NCBI GenBank assembly: GCA_018713145.1 | Contig: DVFP01000030.1 | Coordinates: forward strand, 1 to 58,078 | DNA from: Candidatus Scybalocola faecavium | GTDB lineage: Bacteria > Bacillota > Clostridia > Lachnospirales > Lachnospiraceae | Direction: 5' to 3' | Length of the DNA: 58,078 nt | Shown: piece by piece, positions 7,068 to 16,169 of the stretch | Position numbering within the stretch: position 1 is the stretch's first letter | How the letters are laid out: the number at the start of each line of letters is the position of its first letter | Notes under the pieces: model-generated | Databases searched by the model: none | What the model saw: only the letters and a program-made list of their open reading frames with translations | Told to the model about the DNA's origin: nothing | Program-made: the position numbers and the translations under genes

Positions 7068-8450
7068 ATGGCACTTAAAGAAAACATTGAAGCATTTGCA
7101 GTAAGACAGGCACTTTCTTATCTGTATAAGGATCCGGAGAAAAATCTTCCAAAGCTTGTGGACTGGTTTGACCGTTTTGACCGGAAGAACACATTGAAAA
7201 CTCAAAGAGATCTGATCCGTGGGGTTGTTATGGATAAAGGCAATAACTGGCATCAGCTGGTTATGAGTCTGTGGAAGGATATAGATCCGGGGGTGAGGAA
7301 CAAGATCTTTGAAAACTTTATTATCAATGGATGCCTTCTTGGTTATCAGCGTCAGAAGGAGAACAAAGAAAAATATAACTGCAACATTCCCTGGGCTATC
7401 CTTTTAGATCCCACCAGTGCATGTAATTTAAAATGCACCGGCTGCTGGGCCGCAGAGTATGGCAATCATATGAATCTCACTTATGAGGAAATGGATGATA
7501 TTGTCAACCAGGGCGTAGAACTGGGCACCTATGTTTATCTGTTTACCGGCGGAGAGCCTTTAGTGCGCAAGAAAGACATTATCCGTCTGTGTGAAGAGCA
7601 TACTGACTGTATTTTTTCCTCATTTACCAATGGAACACTGATCGATGAGGCATTTGCTCAGGAAATGCTCCGGGTGAAAAACTTTGTGCCAGCTATCAGC
7701 ATCGAAGGTTTTGAGGATGCCACAGATTCCCGCAGAGGGGATGGCACATACCAGAAGATCATCCGTGCTATGAATATTTTAAAAGAACATAAGCTGCCCT
7801 TTGGTATTTCCTGCTGCTACACTTCAGCCAACGCGGAAGTTATCGGAAGCGAGGAATATTTTGATCAGATGATCGAAATGGGCGCTAAATTCGCCTGGTT
7901 CTTTACTTATATGCCGGTAGGCAAGGGTGCTGTGCCGGAGCTTATGGCCACGGCACAGCAGCGGGAGATGATGTATCATAAGATCCGGGAATACCGCCGG
8001 ACAAAGCCTATTTTTACCGTTGATTTCTGGAATGACGGAGAGTATGTGGGCGGATGCATTGCCGGAGGCCGTTCCTACTGTCACATTAATGCGAATGGGG
8101 ACATAGAACCATGCGCTTTTATCCATTACTCAGATTCCAACATTCGGGAAAAGACACTGCTGGAGGCCTATCGCTCCCCTTTGTTTATGGGCTATCATGA
8201 TAACCAGCCATGGAATGATAACCTGCTGCGCCCATGCCCGGTACTGGATAATCCGGGGCGGCTGACCAAGATCGTGGAAGCGAGCCATGCAAAGAGTACC
8301 GATTATCAAAATCTTGAAACTGCAAAAGAATTTTCCGATAAATGCGTGGAGACGGCAAAGCGCTGGGCGTCTGTAGCGGACCGTCTTTGGGAAGAGTCCC
8401 ACGGCGGCTGCGCCTCCTGTGGAAGATGTGCCAGGGCAGTGAATGAATAA
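7068..8450 (+). CDS. Radical SAM protein with SPASM-like C-terminus
   Basis: The 460-residue protein starts at ATG 7068 after GAGAAAGGAAA; the ORF is open further upstream, but that part lacks a binding site. The SAM-cleaving 4Fe-4S motif CxxxCxxC is at C119, C123 and C126 (SACNLKCTGC), followed by FTGGEPL. A later set of cysteines (CIAGGRSYCHINANGDIEPC, then CASCGRC at the end) suggests auxiliary clusters of SPASM type. SPASM enzymes modify peptides or other substrates, but no small peptide precursor is evident nearby. The N-terminal 110 residues are a helical extension typical of a clostridial subgroup whose role I do not know. It follows a terminator, so it must have its own promoter. Confidence 0.85.
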   Translation: MALKENIEAFAVRQALSYLYKDPEKNLPKLVDWFDRFDRKNTLKTQRDLIRGVVMDKGNNWHQLVMSLWKDIDPGVRNKIFENFIINGCLLGYQRQKENKEKYNCNIPWAILLDPTSACNLKCTGCWAAEYGNHMNLTYEEMDDIVNQGVELGTYVYLFTGGEPLVRKKDIIRLCEEHTDCIFSSFTNGTLIDEAFAQEMLRVKNFVPAISIEGFEDATDSRRGDGTYQKIIRAMNILKEHKLPFGISCCYTSANAEVIGSEEYFDQMIEMGAKFAWFFTYMPVGKGAVPELMATAQQREMMYHKIREYRRTKPIFTVDFWNDGEYVGGCIAGGRSYCHINANGDIEPCAFIHYSDSNIREKTLLEAYRSPLFMGYHDNQPWNDNLLRPCPVLDNPGRLTKIVEASHAKSTDYQNLETAKEFSDKCVETAKRWASVADRLWEESHGGCASCGRCARAVNE

Positions 8451-8458
8451 TCTCTGTG

Positions 8459-8617
8459 GGGCTTCTCATCCTTCGGATTCCTTATGCGATGCTGATTCCT
8501 TTAGGGATTACTGTGTTTGATATACTGCCGGTCCTGGGGACCGGGGGAATTCTGATTCCCTGGGCTGTGGTGATTCTGGTCAGCATGGTGAAAAACGGGG
8601 CCATTCATATGAGCTGA
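8459..8617 (+). pseudogene. Fragment of an AI-2E/YtvI-type membrane transporter
   Basis: The 53-codon open stretch encodes LLILRIPYAMLIPLGITVFDILPVLGTGG and continues into LIPWAVVILVSMV. The DILPVLGTG motif and the flanking helices are characteristic of the AI-2E exporter-like/YtvI family (about 350 residues). Both ends of the gene are missing and no start codon or binding site precedes it, so this is a relic. The quoted run is described by its motif at about residues 20-29 of the fragment. Confidence 0.6.
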
Positions 8618-8652
8618 AAGGAGAGAGAATATGGAAGCTGCGATGATGCTGA

Positions 8653-9015
8653 ACCCGGAAAAGGCCGGAAAATATCCGAGATACCCTTCACGCTTACCAG
8701 CTGGTGAAACGCTGCAATGAAAAGCGGGTCATGGCTGAGTCTGTAAAATGGGGCGAGAAAGGGGCTAGGATCAACTCGATTTCTCCCGGAATTATTGTTA
8801 CACCTTTGGCTTTGGACGAATTTAACGGCCCCCGGGGAGACTTTTATAAGAACATGTTTGTCAAATGCCCGGCAGGCCGCCCGGGAACCGCCGATGAGGT
8901 GGCCAATGTGGCAGAGCTGCTGATGAGCAATAAAGGCGCGTTTATTACTGGCGCGGATTTCCTTATTGACGGCGGCACCACAGCATCTTATTTTTACGGA
9001 CCGCTGAAGCCGTGA
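8653..9015 (+). pseudogene. 5'-truncated SDR gene (C-terminal half)
   Basis: The frame begins after a stop at 8650-8652 and encodes about 120 residues, starting near the catalytic Tyr-x3-Lys (AYQLVKR). It contains ARINSISPGIIVTPLA, CPAGRPGTADEVANVAELL and the closing FLIDGG, all standard for the second half of an SDR. The cofactor-binding half is absent. A short ORF from ATG 8632 in another frame overlaps it and may be the frameshifted remnant of the preceding part. The product cannot bind NAD(P) in the normal way. It is not a copy of the intact SDR at 5080, because the sequences differ strongly. Confidence 0.75.
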
Positions 9016-9071
9016 TTTTAACAGTCTTTTAATAGAAGGGGATTGGCCTGGAAGTTTAAGAAGCTGCGTAA

Positions 9072-9100
9072 TTGACATCATACACGGGCTCCGATATAAT
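9072..9100 (+). promoter_or_regulatory. Promoter for the 9138 gene
   Basis: TTGACA (9072-9077) and TATAAT (9095-9100) have a 17-base spacer, a full sigma-A consensus. The start codon follows 38 bases later, with GAGGTGA as the ribosome binding site. Confidence 0.85.
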
Positions 9101-9137
9101 AAAAATGTGAGTATGATAGAAAATGAGGTGATCGCTT

Positions 9138-9383
9138 ATGGCATGGCAAAATACTTTAGATAAAAGTTATTTGGAATGTGGACTTCCTGAATTTTTGCAG
9201 GCATCAATACAGGCAATGAATGAGGCATGGCGTAAGGTAGATTCCGGGGAAGAATACTTGCATTGGGATTGCGATTATTGCAATCTGCAAAGTGATATTA
9301 ACAGCGCGGAGGTTAATCAGCTGATCAGCGAGGAACAAGCGTGGTATCTTAGAGAAAAGTATTTAAGAATGGAGCGGATTTAA
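9138..9383 (+). CDS. Small acidic protein upstream of a CtkA/HipA-like kinase remnant
   Basis: The 81-residue protein is acidic, with a WDCDYCNLQSDINSAEVN core and an ending rich in aromatic and charged residues. I know similar small proteins only as partners encoded directly before CtkA-type HipA-like kinases, where they are uncharacterised and may be the neutralising or DNA-binding partner. Four bases separate it from the next start, so they form an operon under the strong 9072 promoter. It remains intact although the kinase is broken, which fits a partner that does no harm alone. Confidence 0.6.
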   Translation: MAWQNTLDKSYLECGLPEFLQASIQAMNEAWRKVDSGEEYLHWDCDYCNLQSDINSAEVNQLISEEQAWYLREKYLRMERI

Positions 9384-9387
9384 ACGT

Positions 9388-10072
9388 ATGCAGGCCATTG
9401 ATTTCACCTATATGCCCAGACGAAATAAAATGTATGCAGGAGCAAATGGAAATAAAATCTGTATCATGTATCAGGATAATCCGTACATGTTAAAATTTCC
9501 TCCTCAGGCAAAACGGAATCCGGATATGAGTTATAGTAATAGCTGTTTTTCAGAATATCTTGGTTGCCAAATATATGAAAGCATTGGTATACCTGTACAG
9601 AAAACACTGTTGGGAACTTACTCAATAAAAGGAAAGAAAAAGATAGTAGTGGCTTGTGGTGATTTTACTCGTCCAGGTTTTGTATGATGCCAGGACGGAT
9701 GTAATGGAATTGGCCCCTGTATATGATTGTGGCAGCTGTCTTTATCCTCAAGCAGATGAAAGAATTATGGAGACTGTACTTGAAAATAACAGTGAGATGA
9801 ATTATCGTATTTATGAAATCCCTACATCGGCAATTATGGTTCATGGAAAGAAAATTAAGTATTTCGATTTTATATCTTCCCTTCAGAACGATGACTGTAA
9901 CCGGGCTTTAGCGAAAATTGTGCCACGGATTAATATGGAGAAGATTGCAGGGATTATTGATTCTGCTCCATTTATCAGTGATCTACAGCGCCGTTTTTAT
10001 TTTGCCATGCTCCAAGCAAGGAAAAGTCTGATTTTGGACTACTCTCTTGCAAAATTAGAACAAAGTAAATGA
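9388..10072 (+). pseudogene. HipA/CtkA-type Ser/Thr kinase, internally deleted
   Basis: The first frame (9388-9687) gives the N-lobe, MQAIDFTYMPRRNKMYAGAN to VACGDFTRPG. A second frame from about 9668 resumes at LYDARTDVMELAPVYDCGS and runs to the family C-terminus. The family is normally about 300 residues and has an N-W-D-R-H-x-x-N-type catalytic loop between these points. Roughly 70-80 residues including that loop are missing, and the join shifts the frame, so the kinase is inactive. CtkA- and HipA-like kinases phosphorylate proteins such as aminoacyl-tRNA synthetases in toxin-antitoxin settings; here that role is lost. Confidence 0.75.
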
Positions 10073-10109
10073 TAGTATATTAATGCATAAAGGCAATCAT
10101 TATTTTTCA

Positions 10110-10137
10110 GAGCGTTCCCAAGGGAGCGCTCTTTTTT
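10110..10137 (+). terminator. Intrinsic terminator after the kinase remnant
   Basis: GAGCGTTCCC and GGGAGCGCTC form a tight stem followed by six Ts. Confidence 0.9.
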
Positions 10138-10192
10138 CAAATCTAAATCAAAAATAAATAAAATAATGGTATACTGTATCCGAGGTGATATT

Positions 10193-10870
10193 TTGAAAGA
10201 TAGAATTTTGATCATTGAGGATGAAACAGCGATCCGGTCCATCCTGGAAGAGCTTCTGACAGATGCCGGATATGAAATAGAAACTGCCGGGGATGGGCTG
10301 GAGGGGATCACAAAGTTCAGGGAACAATCCTTTTCTCTGGTCCTTCTGGATATTATGATGCCAAAGATCGACGGATATGTGGTTTGTGAAATGATCCGCC
10401 GGGAATCGGATGTGCCTGTGATCATGCTGACCGCTTTGGATGAGGAGGAGGCACAGGTCCGGGCCTTTGAACTGAAGGCAGATGATTATATCACCAAGCC
10501 TTTTTCTGTAAAATTGGTGCTGATGCGAGTGGAGGCGGTCCTCCGCCGGGCAGGGGAAGGAAGGTCTCTGGCGGGATCAGATGTGATTACCTGGAAAAAT
10601 ATCCGTTTGGACCGGACAGGCCATTATGTTTTTGTGGGAGATCGTCCGGTGACTTTGACCCATACAGAGTATGAGCTTTTAGAGCTGTTTATGCGCCACC
10701 CCGGCCAGGTATTTACAAGGGACAGCCTGCTGGATCATGTGTGGGGCTATGATATAGCCTGTGAGGAAAAGACCGTGAATATCCATATTATGAATCTGCG
10801 GCGGAAGCTGGATACAGATGTGATCCAGACCATAAGAGGGGTGGGATACAGACTTGGCAAAGGGAATTAA
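10193..10870 (+). CDS. OmpR/PhoB-type response regulator
   Basis: The 225-residue protein most likely starts at TTG 10193, which sits behind GAGGTGA; the in-frame ATG at 10166 lacks a site. The receiver domain shows the acidic pair E9-D10, phospho-acceptor D53 (VLLDIMMP) and the conserved Lys in ITKPF. The C-terminal winged helix ends with VNIHIMNLRRKLD and IRGVGYRL. It overlaps the sensor kinase gene by 17 bases. By context it probably controls the ABC transporter genes downstream. Confidence 0.92.
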   Translation: MKDRILIIEDETAIRSILEELLTDAGYEIETAGDGLEGITKFREQSFSLVLLDIMMPKIDGYVVCEMIRRESDVPVIMLTALDEEEAQVRAFELKADDYITKPFSVKLVLMRVEAVLRRAGEGRSLAGSDVITWKNIRLDRTGHYVFVGDRPVTLTHTEYELLELFMRHPGQVFTRDSLLDHVWGYDIACEEKTVNIHIMNLRRKLDTDVIQTIRGVGYRLGKGN

Positions 10871-12215
10871 AAACAGCTTAAGCGTAAAGGTCTTTTTGTG
10901 GATTGCCGGGCTGCTGATTTTGTGCAGCCTGATCATTTACGGTATGGTCATGGTTTTTCTGCCCCAAAGCTATACCATTGTGTCCAGCAGCCGTATGGAA
11001 GGAGAGATCCGGGAGCTTACCCAGACTTTGTCCCAGACAGATTTTGATGATGCAGAGGAAATTATTGAAAGATTTTGTCAAAAAAACCGTGCTATGGTCA
11101 TTTTGAGCGGCAGCGGCACAAACCTGAGTTTTGGATCCATGGATGAGGAGAGCCTGGCGGATGGAGAGGCCTTTACATCTACCTTGGAGCTGCGTTTTGC
11201 CGACCGGAGCGACCTTTACTATTTAGGGATTATGGCCCATGTTTCTCCGGGAAGCGAACTGACTATGGCATTTTTAGAATTGCTGCCTTGGCTGGCAGTG
11301 ATGATCCTGCTTATATCCGCTTTTGGTGCTTTTTTCTGCAGCAGAGTGCTTGTGTGTCCGGTTTTAGAGATCAGTCGTATTTCCCGGCGTATGGCGGACC
11401 TGGATATGACCTGGGAATGCAAGGTAGATCGGAAGGATGAGCTGGGAATTTTGGCAGACAGTTTAAATACTATGGCAAAGCGGCTGGACAGGGCCATGAA
11501 GGCTTTGGAGCAGGCCAATCAAAAGCTGCGGGAAGATATGGAACAGCTGACCCGGATGTCCCGGCAGCGGAGGGATTTTTTCGCGGCAGCTTCCCATGAG
11601 CTGAAAACTCCGGTGACGATTTTAAAAGGCCAGATTGAGAGTATGATCCTGGGCATTGGCAGGTATAAGGATACTCAAAAGATTTTGCCGGACACTCTTA
11701 AGGAAGTGGAAAATATGGAGGGGCTGGTCAGGGAAATCCTGACGATCTCTAAAATTGAAATGAACGGCCTCTCCGGAAATGTGGAGACGGTTTGCATGGA
11801 GGATATAATAGACCGGGTTACTCAAGCCTTAAACCCTTTGGCGATGGAGCGGGGAATCCCTGTGATCGTGGAAATCTCCAGTCCTGTGACGGTCTCGGGC
11901 AATCCTTCGCTGCTGGAAAAGGCGGTCCATAATATTATCAGCAACGGGATCCGCCACTCGCCGGAAGGTGCCCGGGTATATATATGCCTGACCCCTTCAG
12001 CCCTGACGGTAACAAATACGAAAACGTCTATCCCCGAGGCATTGCTGCCGTCTCTTTTTACCCCATTTTTCCGGGTGGAAAAATCCAGAAATAAGGCTAC
12101 CGGAGGCAGCGGCCTGGGACTTTATCTGGTCAAAACGATCTTAGAGCTTCACGGCTTTCCCTATGAGCTGAAAAACATGCAACAGGGGGTGGTTTTTACA
12201 TGGAAATTCCAGTGA
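10854..12215 (+). CDS. Membrane sensor histidine kinase
   Basis: The 453-residue protein starts at TTG 10854, inside the regulator gene. Two membrane helices (about residues 12-34 and 141-165) enclose an extracytoplasmic sensor of about 100 residues. A HAMP region follows. The phospho-acceptor is H248 in FFAAASHELKTP, and the ATPase domain has NGIRHSPEGA and the G-box GGSGLGLYLVK. The overlap with the regulator shows that they form a pair. The signal is unknown; ABC transporters of FtsX type next to such pairs often respond to antimicrobial peptides, but that is inference. Confidence 0.92.
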   Translation: MAKGIKNSLSVKVFLWIAGLLILCSLIIYGMVMVFLPQSYTIVSSSRMEGEIRELTQTLSQTDFDDAEEIIERFCQKNRAMVILSGSGTNLSFGSMDEESLADGEAFTSTLELRFADRSDLYYLGIMAHVSPGSELTMAFLELLPWLAVMILLISAFGAFFCSRVLVCPVLEISRISRRMADLDMTWECKVDRKDELGILADSLNTMAKRLDRAMKALEQANQKLREDMEQLTRMSRQRRDFFAAASHELKTPVTILKGQIESMILGIGRYKDTQKILPDTLKEVENMEGLVREILTISKIEMNGLSGNVETVCMEDIIDRVTQALNPLAMERGIPVIVEISSPVTVSGNPSLLEKAVHNIISNGIRHSPEGARVYICLTPSALTVTNTKTSIPEALLPSLFTPFFRVEKSRNKATGGSGLGLYLVKTILELHGFPYELKNMQQGVVFTWKFQ

Positions 12216-12267
12216 CAGTCCATCCCTCTGACTGTTAAAAATTCCGGCCCCAAGCGCTTCCGGAGTG

Positions 12268-12296
12268 TTGACCCCAGGGGGTCCCTATGATAGAAT
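12268..12296 (+). promoter_or_regulatory. Promoter for the small membrane protein and ABC genes
   Basis: TTGACC (12268-12273) and TAGAAT (12291-12296) are 17 bases apart. The promoter lies between the kinase stop and the 12354 gene. A CCCCAGGGGG palindrome sits in the spacer and could be an operator. Confidence 0.6.
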
Positions 12297-12353
12297 GAAG
12301 CTATAAATAAAAGGGCTTTTGGACCTGGGAAAGGATGAAAGGGAGGGGTAAAT

Positions 12354-12578
12354 ATGTACAATGATATTGCTATAGGAATTTCCGCGGGGATTATTTTTCT
12401 TTTAATTGGTATTTTTATTTTCTTAAAGCCGGATCTGATCTGGAAACTAACAGAAAGCTGGAAATCCCAGCAGGCAGATGGCCCTTCGGATTTTTACCTT
12501 AAATCCACAAAGTTCGGCGGCATCCTTTTTGGCATCCTCGGTATCGTGCTCATGATCCTGTCGTTTGTCTTAAGGTAG
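12354..12578 (+). CDS. Small two-helix membrane protein, DUF6199-like
   Basis: The 74-residue protein starts at ATG 12354 behind GGGAGGGG. One hydrophobic helix spans about residues 6-25 and a second about 55-73. The middle segment KPDLIWKLTESWKS followed by PSDFYLKSTKFGG resembles the DUF6199 family of small clostridial membrane proteins. No function is known. It stands between the two-component system and the ABC transporter and may be part of the same response. Confidence 0.7.
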   Translation: MYNDIAIGISAGIIFLLIGIFIFLKPDLIWKLTESWKSQQADGPSDFYLKSTKFGGILFGILGIVLMILSFVLR

Positions 12579-12767
12579 ATGACAAGGGGGAGACATAACC
12601 AGAGGTGACGGCCGGTTTGGCGGCTTCCTTAATAAACTAAATAAAGCTTAAGCGAAAATTTAACCGTTTTTTTGTATGATGATACCCGGATCAAACAGAT
12701 ATGATTTCATGCCTGAATGAACCAGTATATCTATTTGATCACATTATACGAAAGGACGGTGTTTTTT

Positions 12768-14087
12768 TTGCGCGTTTATAAACGGGCCGGGTTTTACCTG
12801 ATCCGGAAAAAGGGGAGAGCGATGGTGCTTTTTCTCATCTTTTTTGTTGTGTCTTGTGTCCTGCAGCTGTGTGTGTCGGTTTTTACCGGCGCCAAGGCGG
12901 CGGCAAAGGATCTGCGGACAAATCTTGGGGCGGCTTTTTATATCCGGCCTTATGAGCAAATGACTTTTGACAATGGAACGGTCAGTGAAGGGACGGCTCC
13001 GGTGGTGTCCCAGGAGAGTATTAATGCGGTGGCGTATGCTGTTGGCAGGGAACTGAAGGCATATAATACAGAGCACTACGGCTATGTAAAAAGCAGTCAG
13101 CTTCATTTCCTTCCGGGGGCCGGAGATAATGACGCCGGCAATATGGGCCAGGTGACGGCGGTGAGAGACTCTAAGCTGACTTCTGAGTTTTTTGATGGGG
13201 AATGGACATTGGTTTCCGGCCGTCATATCCAGCCGGGGGATGAAAATAAAATCCTCATCAGTCAGGAGCTGGCGGATGAAAATGGTCTGGCAGTGGGGGA
13301 CCAGGTGACTTTGACCCATGCCGGTCTGGATCAGAAGGATGGGGAATATGTGGACACCATTCCGGAAAAGACCGTATTTGTCCAGGCTCAGGTCATCGGG
13401 ATTTTCCAAAGTGGCAGCGGAGGGGAAAACCCGGACACGCCAACGGCGGGAAAGGCTGTGAATCACATTTTTTCAGACAGTCATCTCCTTGTAAACTTAA
13501 AGGAGCAGGAAGCGGGGATTTATGAAGGAGAGATTGGATTTTTTATTGGGGATCCTTTAAAGCTGGAGGAAATATTGGAGCAGGTCAGGACCATAGATTC
13601 TATAAACTGGGAGGATCATATTTTGAGGGAAAATGATTTTCAATATGAACAGGTGGCAGGCTCCCTTGCAAATCTTCAAAAGCTGACCCTGGCTTTGATC
13701 CTGACAACTTCTGTTTTAAGCATGGGGATCCTTGTGCTGATCCTGTCCCTGCAGATGCGGGGCCGTGTCCGCGAGACAGGGATCTATCTGTCCCTGGGCC
13801 GTCCCAAATGGGAGATCATGGGACAGCTTGCCCTGGAAACAGGGATTTTGCTTTTTCTTGGCTTTTTTGCGGCGCTTTTCATAGGACAGCTGACGCTGGG
13901 GGGATTAAATACACAGATCTTTGCCCATTTGCCCCAGAGCGGAGCTGCCGGTTATCTGAGACTGGATCTGCTCCACATGGGAGCATTGTTTTTAGGAGAG
14001 TCCGGTGCTGTTTTATTGGCTGTTGTGGGAGCCGGAGGCATGATCCTGAGGCTAAGGCCAAAAGAAATTTTATCAAAAATGAGCTAG
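12768..14087 (+). CDS. FtsX-like ABC transporter permease (first)
   Basis: Starting at TTG 12768 (GAAAGGACGG upstream) gives 439 residues. A GTG at 12759 is an alternative but lies too close to the binding site. The layout is one N-terminal helix, a large extracytoplasmic domain of about 280 residues with repeated QELADENGLAVGDQVTL-type elements, then three C-terminal helices, the FtsX/MacB topology. The second permease and the ATPase follow, giving an asymmetric transporter. Such systems move peptides or lipids, or sense antibiotics, rather than importing nutrients. The actual substrate is unknown. Confidence 0.85.
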   Translation: MRVYKRAGFYLIRKKGRAMVLFLIFFVVSCVLQLCVSVFTGAKAAAKDLRTNLGAAFYIRPYEQMTFDNGTVSEGTAPVVSQESINAVAYAVGRELKAYNTEHYGYVKSSQLHFLPGAGDNDAGNMGQVTAVRDSKLTSEFFDGEWTLVSGRHIQPGDENKILISQELADENGLAVGDQVTLTHAGLDQKDGEYVDTIPEKTVFVQAQVIGIFQSGSGGENPDTPTAGKAVNHIFSDSHLLVNLKEQEAGIYEGEIGFFIGDPLKLEEILEQVRTIDSINWEDHILRENDFQYEQVAGSLANLQKLTLALILTTSVLSMGILVLILSLQMRGRVRETGIYLSLGRPKWEIMGQLALETGILLFLGFFAALFIGQLTLGGLNTQIFAHLPQSGAAGYLRLDLLHMGALFLGESGAVLLAVVGAGGMILRLRPKEILSKMS

Positions 14088-14117
14088 GATATTAACCATA
14101 AATATATTGTAGGAGGT

Positions 14118-15428
14118 ATGAACATGACTTTCTTTAAGAGAGCGATCCGTTACTGCTGGCGGCAGAAAATACGCAGTTTGATCTTATTTTTCATTTTTAC
14201 TCTGCTGCCTTGCGCCGGGCTGGTGGCTTTATCCGCAGGCCATGCTACGGCAGAAGGCGCATCGGAGGTAAAAAGATCCGTAGGCGCGTCGATCCATATA
14301 GATCTGGATACCAGCCAACAAAATTTTGGAGCCGGGACCCAAAACGAGAATGGCATGACCTATCAGTACAATGGGGATTATATTACTCAGGATGTGATCA
14401 ATGCTATTGCCCAGGTAGATGGCGTTGTAGGATATAGTGGGGAAAGCGAGGACGGATACTGGGGCGCTGCCATAAATTTCCGATATTTTCCCGGCATGTT
14501 TAATATTGATTATACCGGCGGTTACGGACAGCCGGTGCCGTATACGGTGACCTTAAATTCTCAGCTGAGCAAAAATTTTCTTAATGGAACCTATACTTTG
14601 GAAGAGGGGAGGCACATTACACCGGAAGATTCCTTTGCTGCTTTGATCTCCAAAGAATTGGCGGAAAAAAACGGACTTTCTGTGGGAGACACCATTTCCA
14701 TGTATGACCTGGATACGGATTCTGAGAACACCTTTACCATTGTTGGAATTTTTGGCGGCACGGAAGGTATGGGAAAGGATTCTATGATGGCCAGTGGAAT
14801 CCCGGCCAACCAAGGTTATATTGACAGTAACAGCTATCAGAAAATGTGGAATGAAACAGTCCTGGAACTGGGGTCACTGGATGTTTATGTGGATTCCGCT
14901 GAAAATGTTCAAGATATTTTAAAATCCATAAAAAGCCTTCCCCAGGTAAAAAATAAGACCTTTACCTATACGGTGGATACAGAGGATTTTGATCTGATTT
15001 CCAATCCCCTCTCTTCCATTGAGACCATGACGGATACGGCAGTCCTGGCCATCGCAGGGGCAGGAGCGGTATTGATCACCCTTTTGCTGATCCTGTGGAC
15101 AAGGGGACGGAAGAAGGAAGTGGGGATTTTAATGGCATTGGGAAAATGCAGAGGAGAGATCCTGCTTCAGTTTTTGGCGGAAAATATTTTCCTTGCCATC
15201 CCGGCAGCCGCAGCGGCTTTTGGACTGGCTGTTTTATTGGCCCAAAAGGGAGGGGCCTGGCTTGCTGCGCAAACGGCCGGGGACGCAGCATTAACTGTGG
15301 TCATCCATCCTGGAGATATAGCTGTCGTTTACGGTATTGGCGGTATGATTTTGATTTTTTCTGTGCTGGCCGCGTCAGTGACGGTGATGCGGTTAAAGCC
15401 TGGAGCGATTCTTTCACAAATGGATTAG
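14118..15428 (+). CDS. FtsX-like ABC transporter permease (second)
   Basis: The 436-residue protein starts at ATG 14118 behind TAGGAGGT. Topology matches the first permease: a helix at about residues 15-38, a long outer domain with SKELAEKNGLSVGDTISMYD, then helices near 310-335, 355-385 and 405-430. The two permeases are paralogues, probably forming a heterodimer. Thirty bases separate the genes. The segment GRKKEVGILMALGK is the usual cytoplasmic coupling loop that contacts the ATPase. Confidence 0.88.
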   Translation: MNMTFFKRAIRYCWRQKIRSLILFFIFTLLPCAGLVALSAGHATAEGASEVKRSVGASIHIDLDTSQQNFGAGTQNENGMTYQYNGDYITQDVINAIAQVDGVVGYSGESEDGYWGAAINFRYFPGMFNIDYTGGYGQPVPYTVTLNSQLSKNFLNGTYTLEEGRHITPEDSFAALISKELAEKNGLSVGDTISMYDLDTDSENTFTIVGIFGGTEGMGKDSMMASGIPANQGYIDSNSYQKMWNETVLELGSLDVYVDSAENVQDILKSIKSLPQVKNKTFTYTVDTEDFDLISNPLSSIETMTDTAVLAIAGAGAVLITLLLILWTRGRKKEVGILMALGKCRGEILLQFLAENIFLAIPAAAAAFGLAVLLAQKGGAWLAAQTAGDAALTVVIHPGDIAVVYGIGGMILIFSVLAASVTVMRLKPGAILSQMD

Positions 15429-15442
15429 AGGAGGTTCATGGA

Positions 15443-16075
15443 ATGAGCATTTTAGAATTTTCAGATTTAAAATATACATATGATGGAAAACAAAACGTTC
15501 TTCGAGGCGTCAGCGCCAGTCTGGAAGAAGGAAAACTTTATGCGGTCCTTGGTCCTTCCGGCTGCGGGAAGACGACGCTGCTTTCCCTGCTTGGAGGCCT
15601 GGACCGGCCGGACGGTGGCAGGATCCTTTTTAATGGACAGGACATTGCCCGGACAGGTCTGGCCCGTCACAGGAGGAAACATGTGGCTTTTATTTTTCAG
15701 TCCTACAATCTGATCGATTACCTGACGCCTGTCGAAAATGTAGCTCTCACCTCAAAACTGCCGCCCCTGCCTGTTCTGGAGCGGCTGGGTCTGACAAAAG
15801 CGGAGGCCCGGCGCAACGTGCTGAAACTTTCCGGGGGACAGCAGCAGCGGGTTGCCATTGCCCGGGCGCTGGCCAGCGAGGCCCCGGTGATTTTGGCCGA
15901 TGAACCTACAGGCAGTCTGGACGAGGATACAGCCATGGATATAACCGATATTTTAAAAGACAGCGCCCACAAAATGAACAAATGTGTCGTTGTGGTCACC
16001 CATTCCATCGCCCTGGCAGGCCAGGCGGATGTGGTGTTCCGACTGAAAAAGGGGCTGTTGACCGTTGAGGGGTGA
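15443..16075 (+). CDS. ABC transporter ATP-binding protein (MacB/LolD type)
   Basis: The 210-residue ATPase starts at ATG 15443 behind GAGGAGG. Walker A is GPSGCGKT, the signature LSGGQQQR and Walker [14 protein letters not shown], with a Q-loop in IFQSYN and the H-loop in VTHS. It is about 15 residues shorter than usual because the helical region between NVAL and LSGG is compact, a feature I have seen in related clostridial proteins. It energises the two FtsX-like permeases. Confidence 0.92.
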   Translation: MSILEFSDLKYTYDGKQNVLRGVSASLEEGKLYAVLGPSGCGKTTLLSLLGGLDRPDGGRILFNGQDIARTGLARHRRKHVAFIFQSYNLIDYLTPVENVALTSKLPPLPVLERLGLTKAEARRNVLKLSGGQQQRVAIARALASEAPVILADEPTGSLDEDTAMDITDILKDSAHKMNKCVVVVTHSIALAGQADVVFRLKKGLLTVEG

Positions 16076-16108
16076 AGGAAAAAGGCTTACAGCCGTTTTA
16101 TTAAGGAG

Positions 16109-16149
16109 ATTAGGGATCTGAATGGGCGATTTCCATTCAGATCCCTAAT
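16109..16149 (+). repeat. Perfect 17-bp inverted repeat after the ABC operon
   Basis: The arms 16109-16125 and 16133-16149 match perfectly, with a seven-base loop GCGATTT. There is no T-tract on either side, so it is not a classical intrinsic terminator. It could still act as an RNA-stabilising hairpin at the operon end. Confidence 0.6.
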
Positions 16150-16169
16150 CCTTATGATTCACAAGCAGA

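Noticed and set aside
7068..8450. Radical SAM gene as part of a RiPP cluster
   Set aside because: SPASM enzymes often modify peptides, but I found no small precursor-peptide ORF with a leader-like sequence and no RRE, peptidase or exporter gene nearby.
12744..13466. 240-codon ORF on the minus strand inside the first permease gene
   Set aside because: It is a shadow of the permease frame, with His/Arg-rich low-quality composition and no binding site. The plus-strand gene has clear FtsX-like topology.
15095..15442. In-frame extension of the ABC ATPase to 15095
   Set aside because: It runs through the second permease gene in another frame. The family start with a strong AGGAGG site is at 15443.
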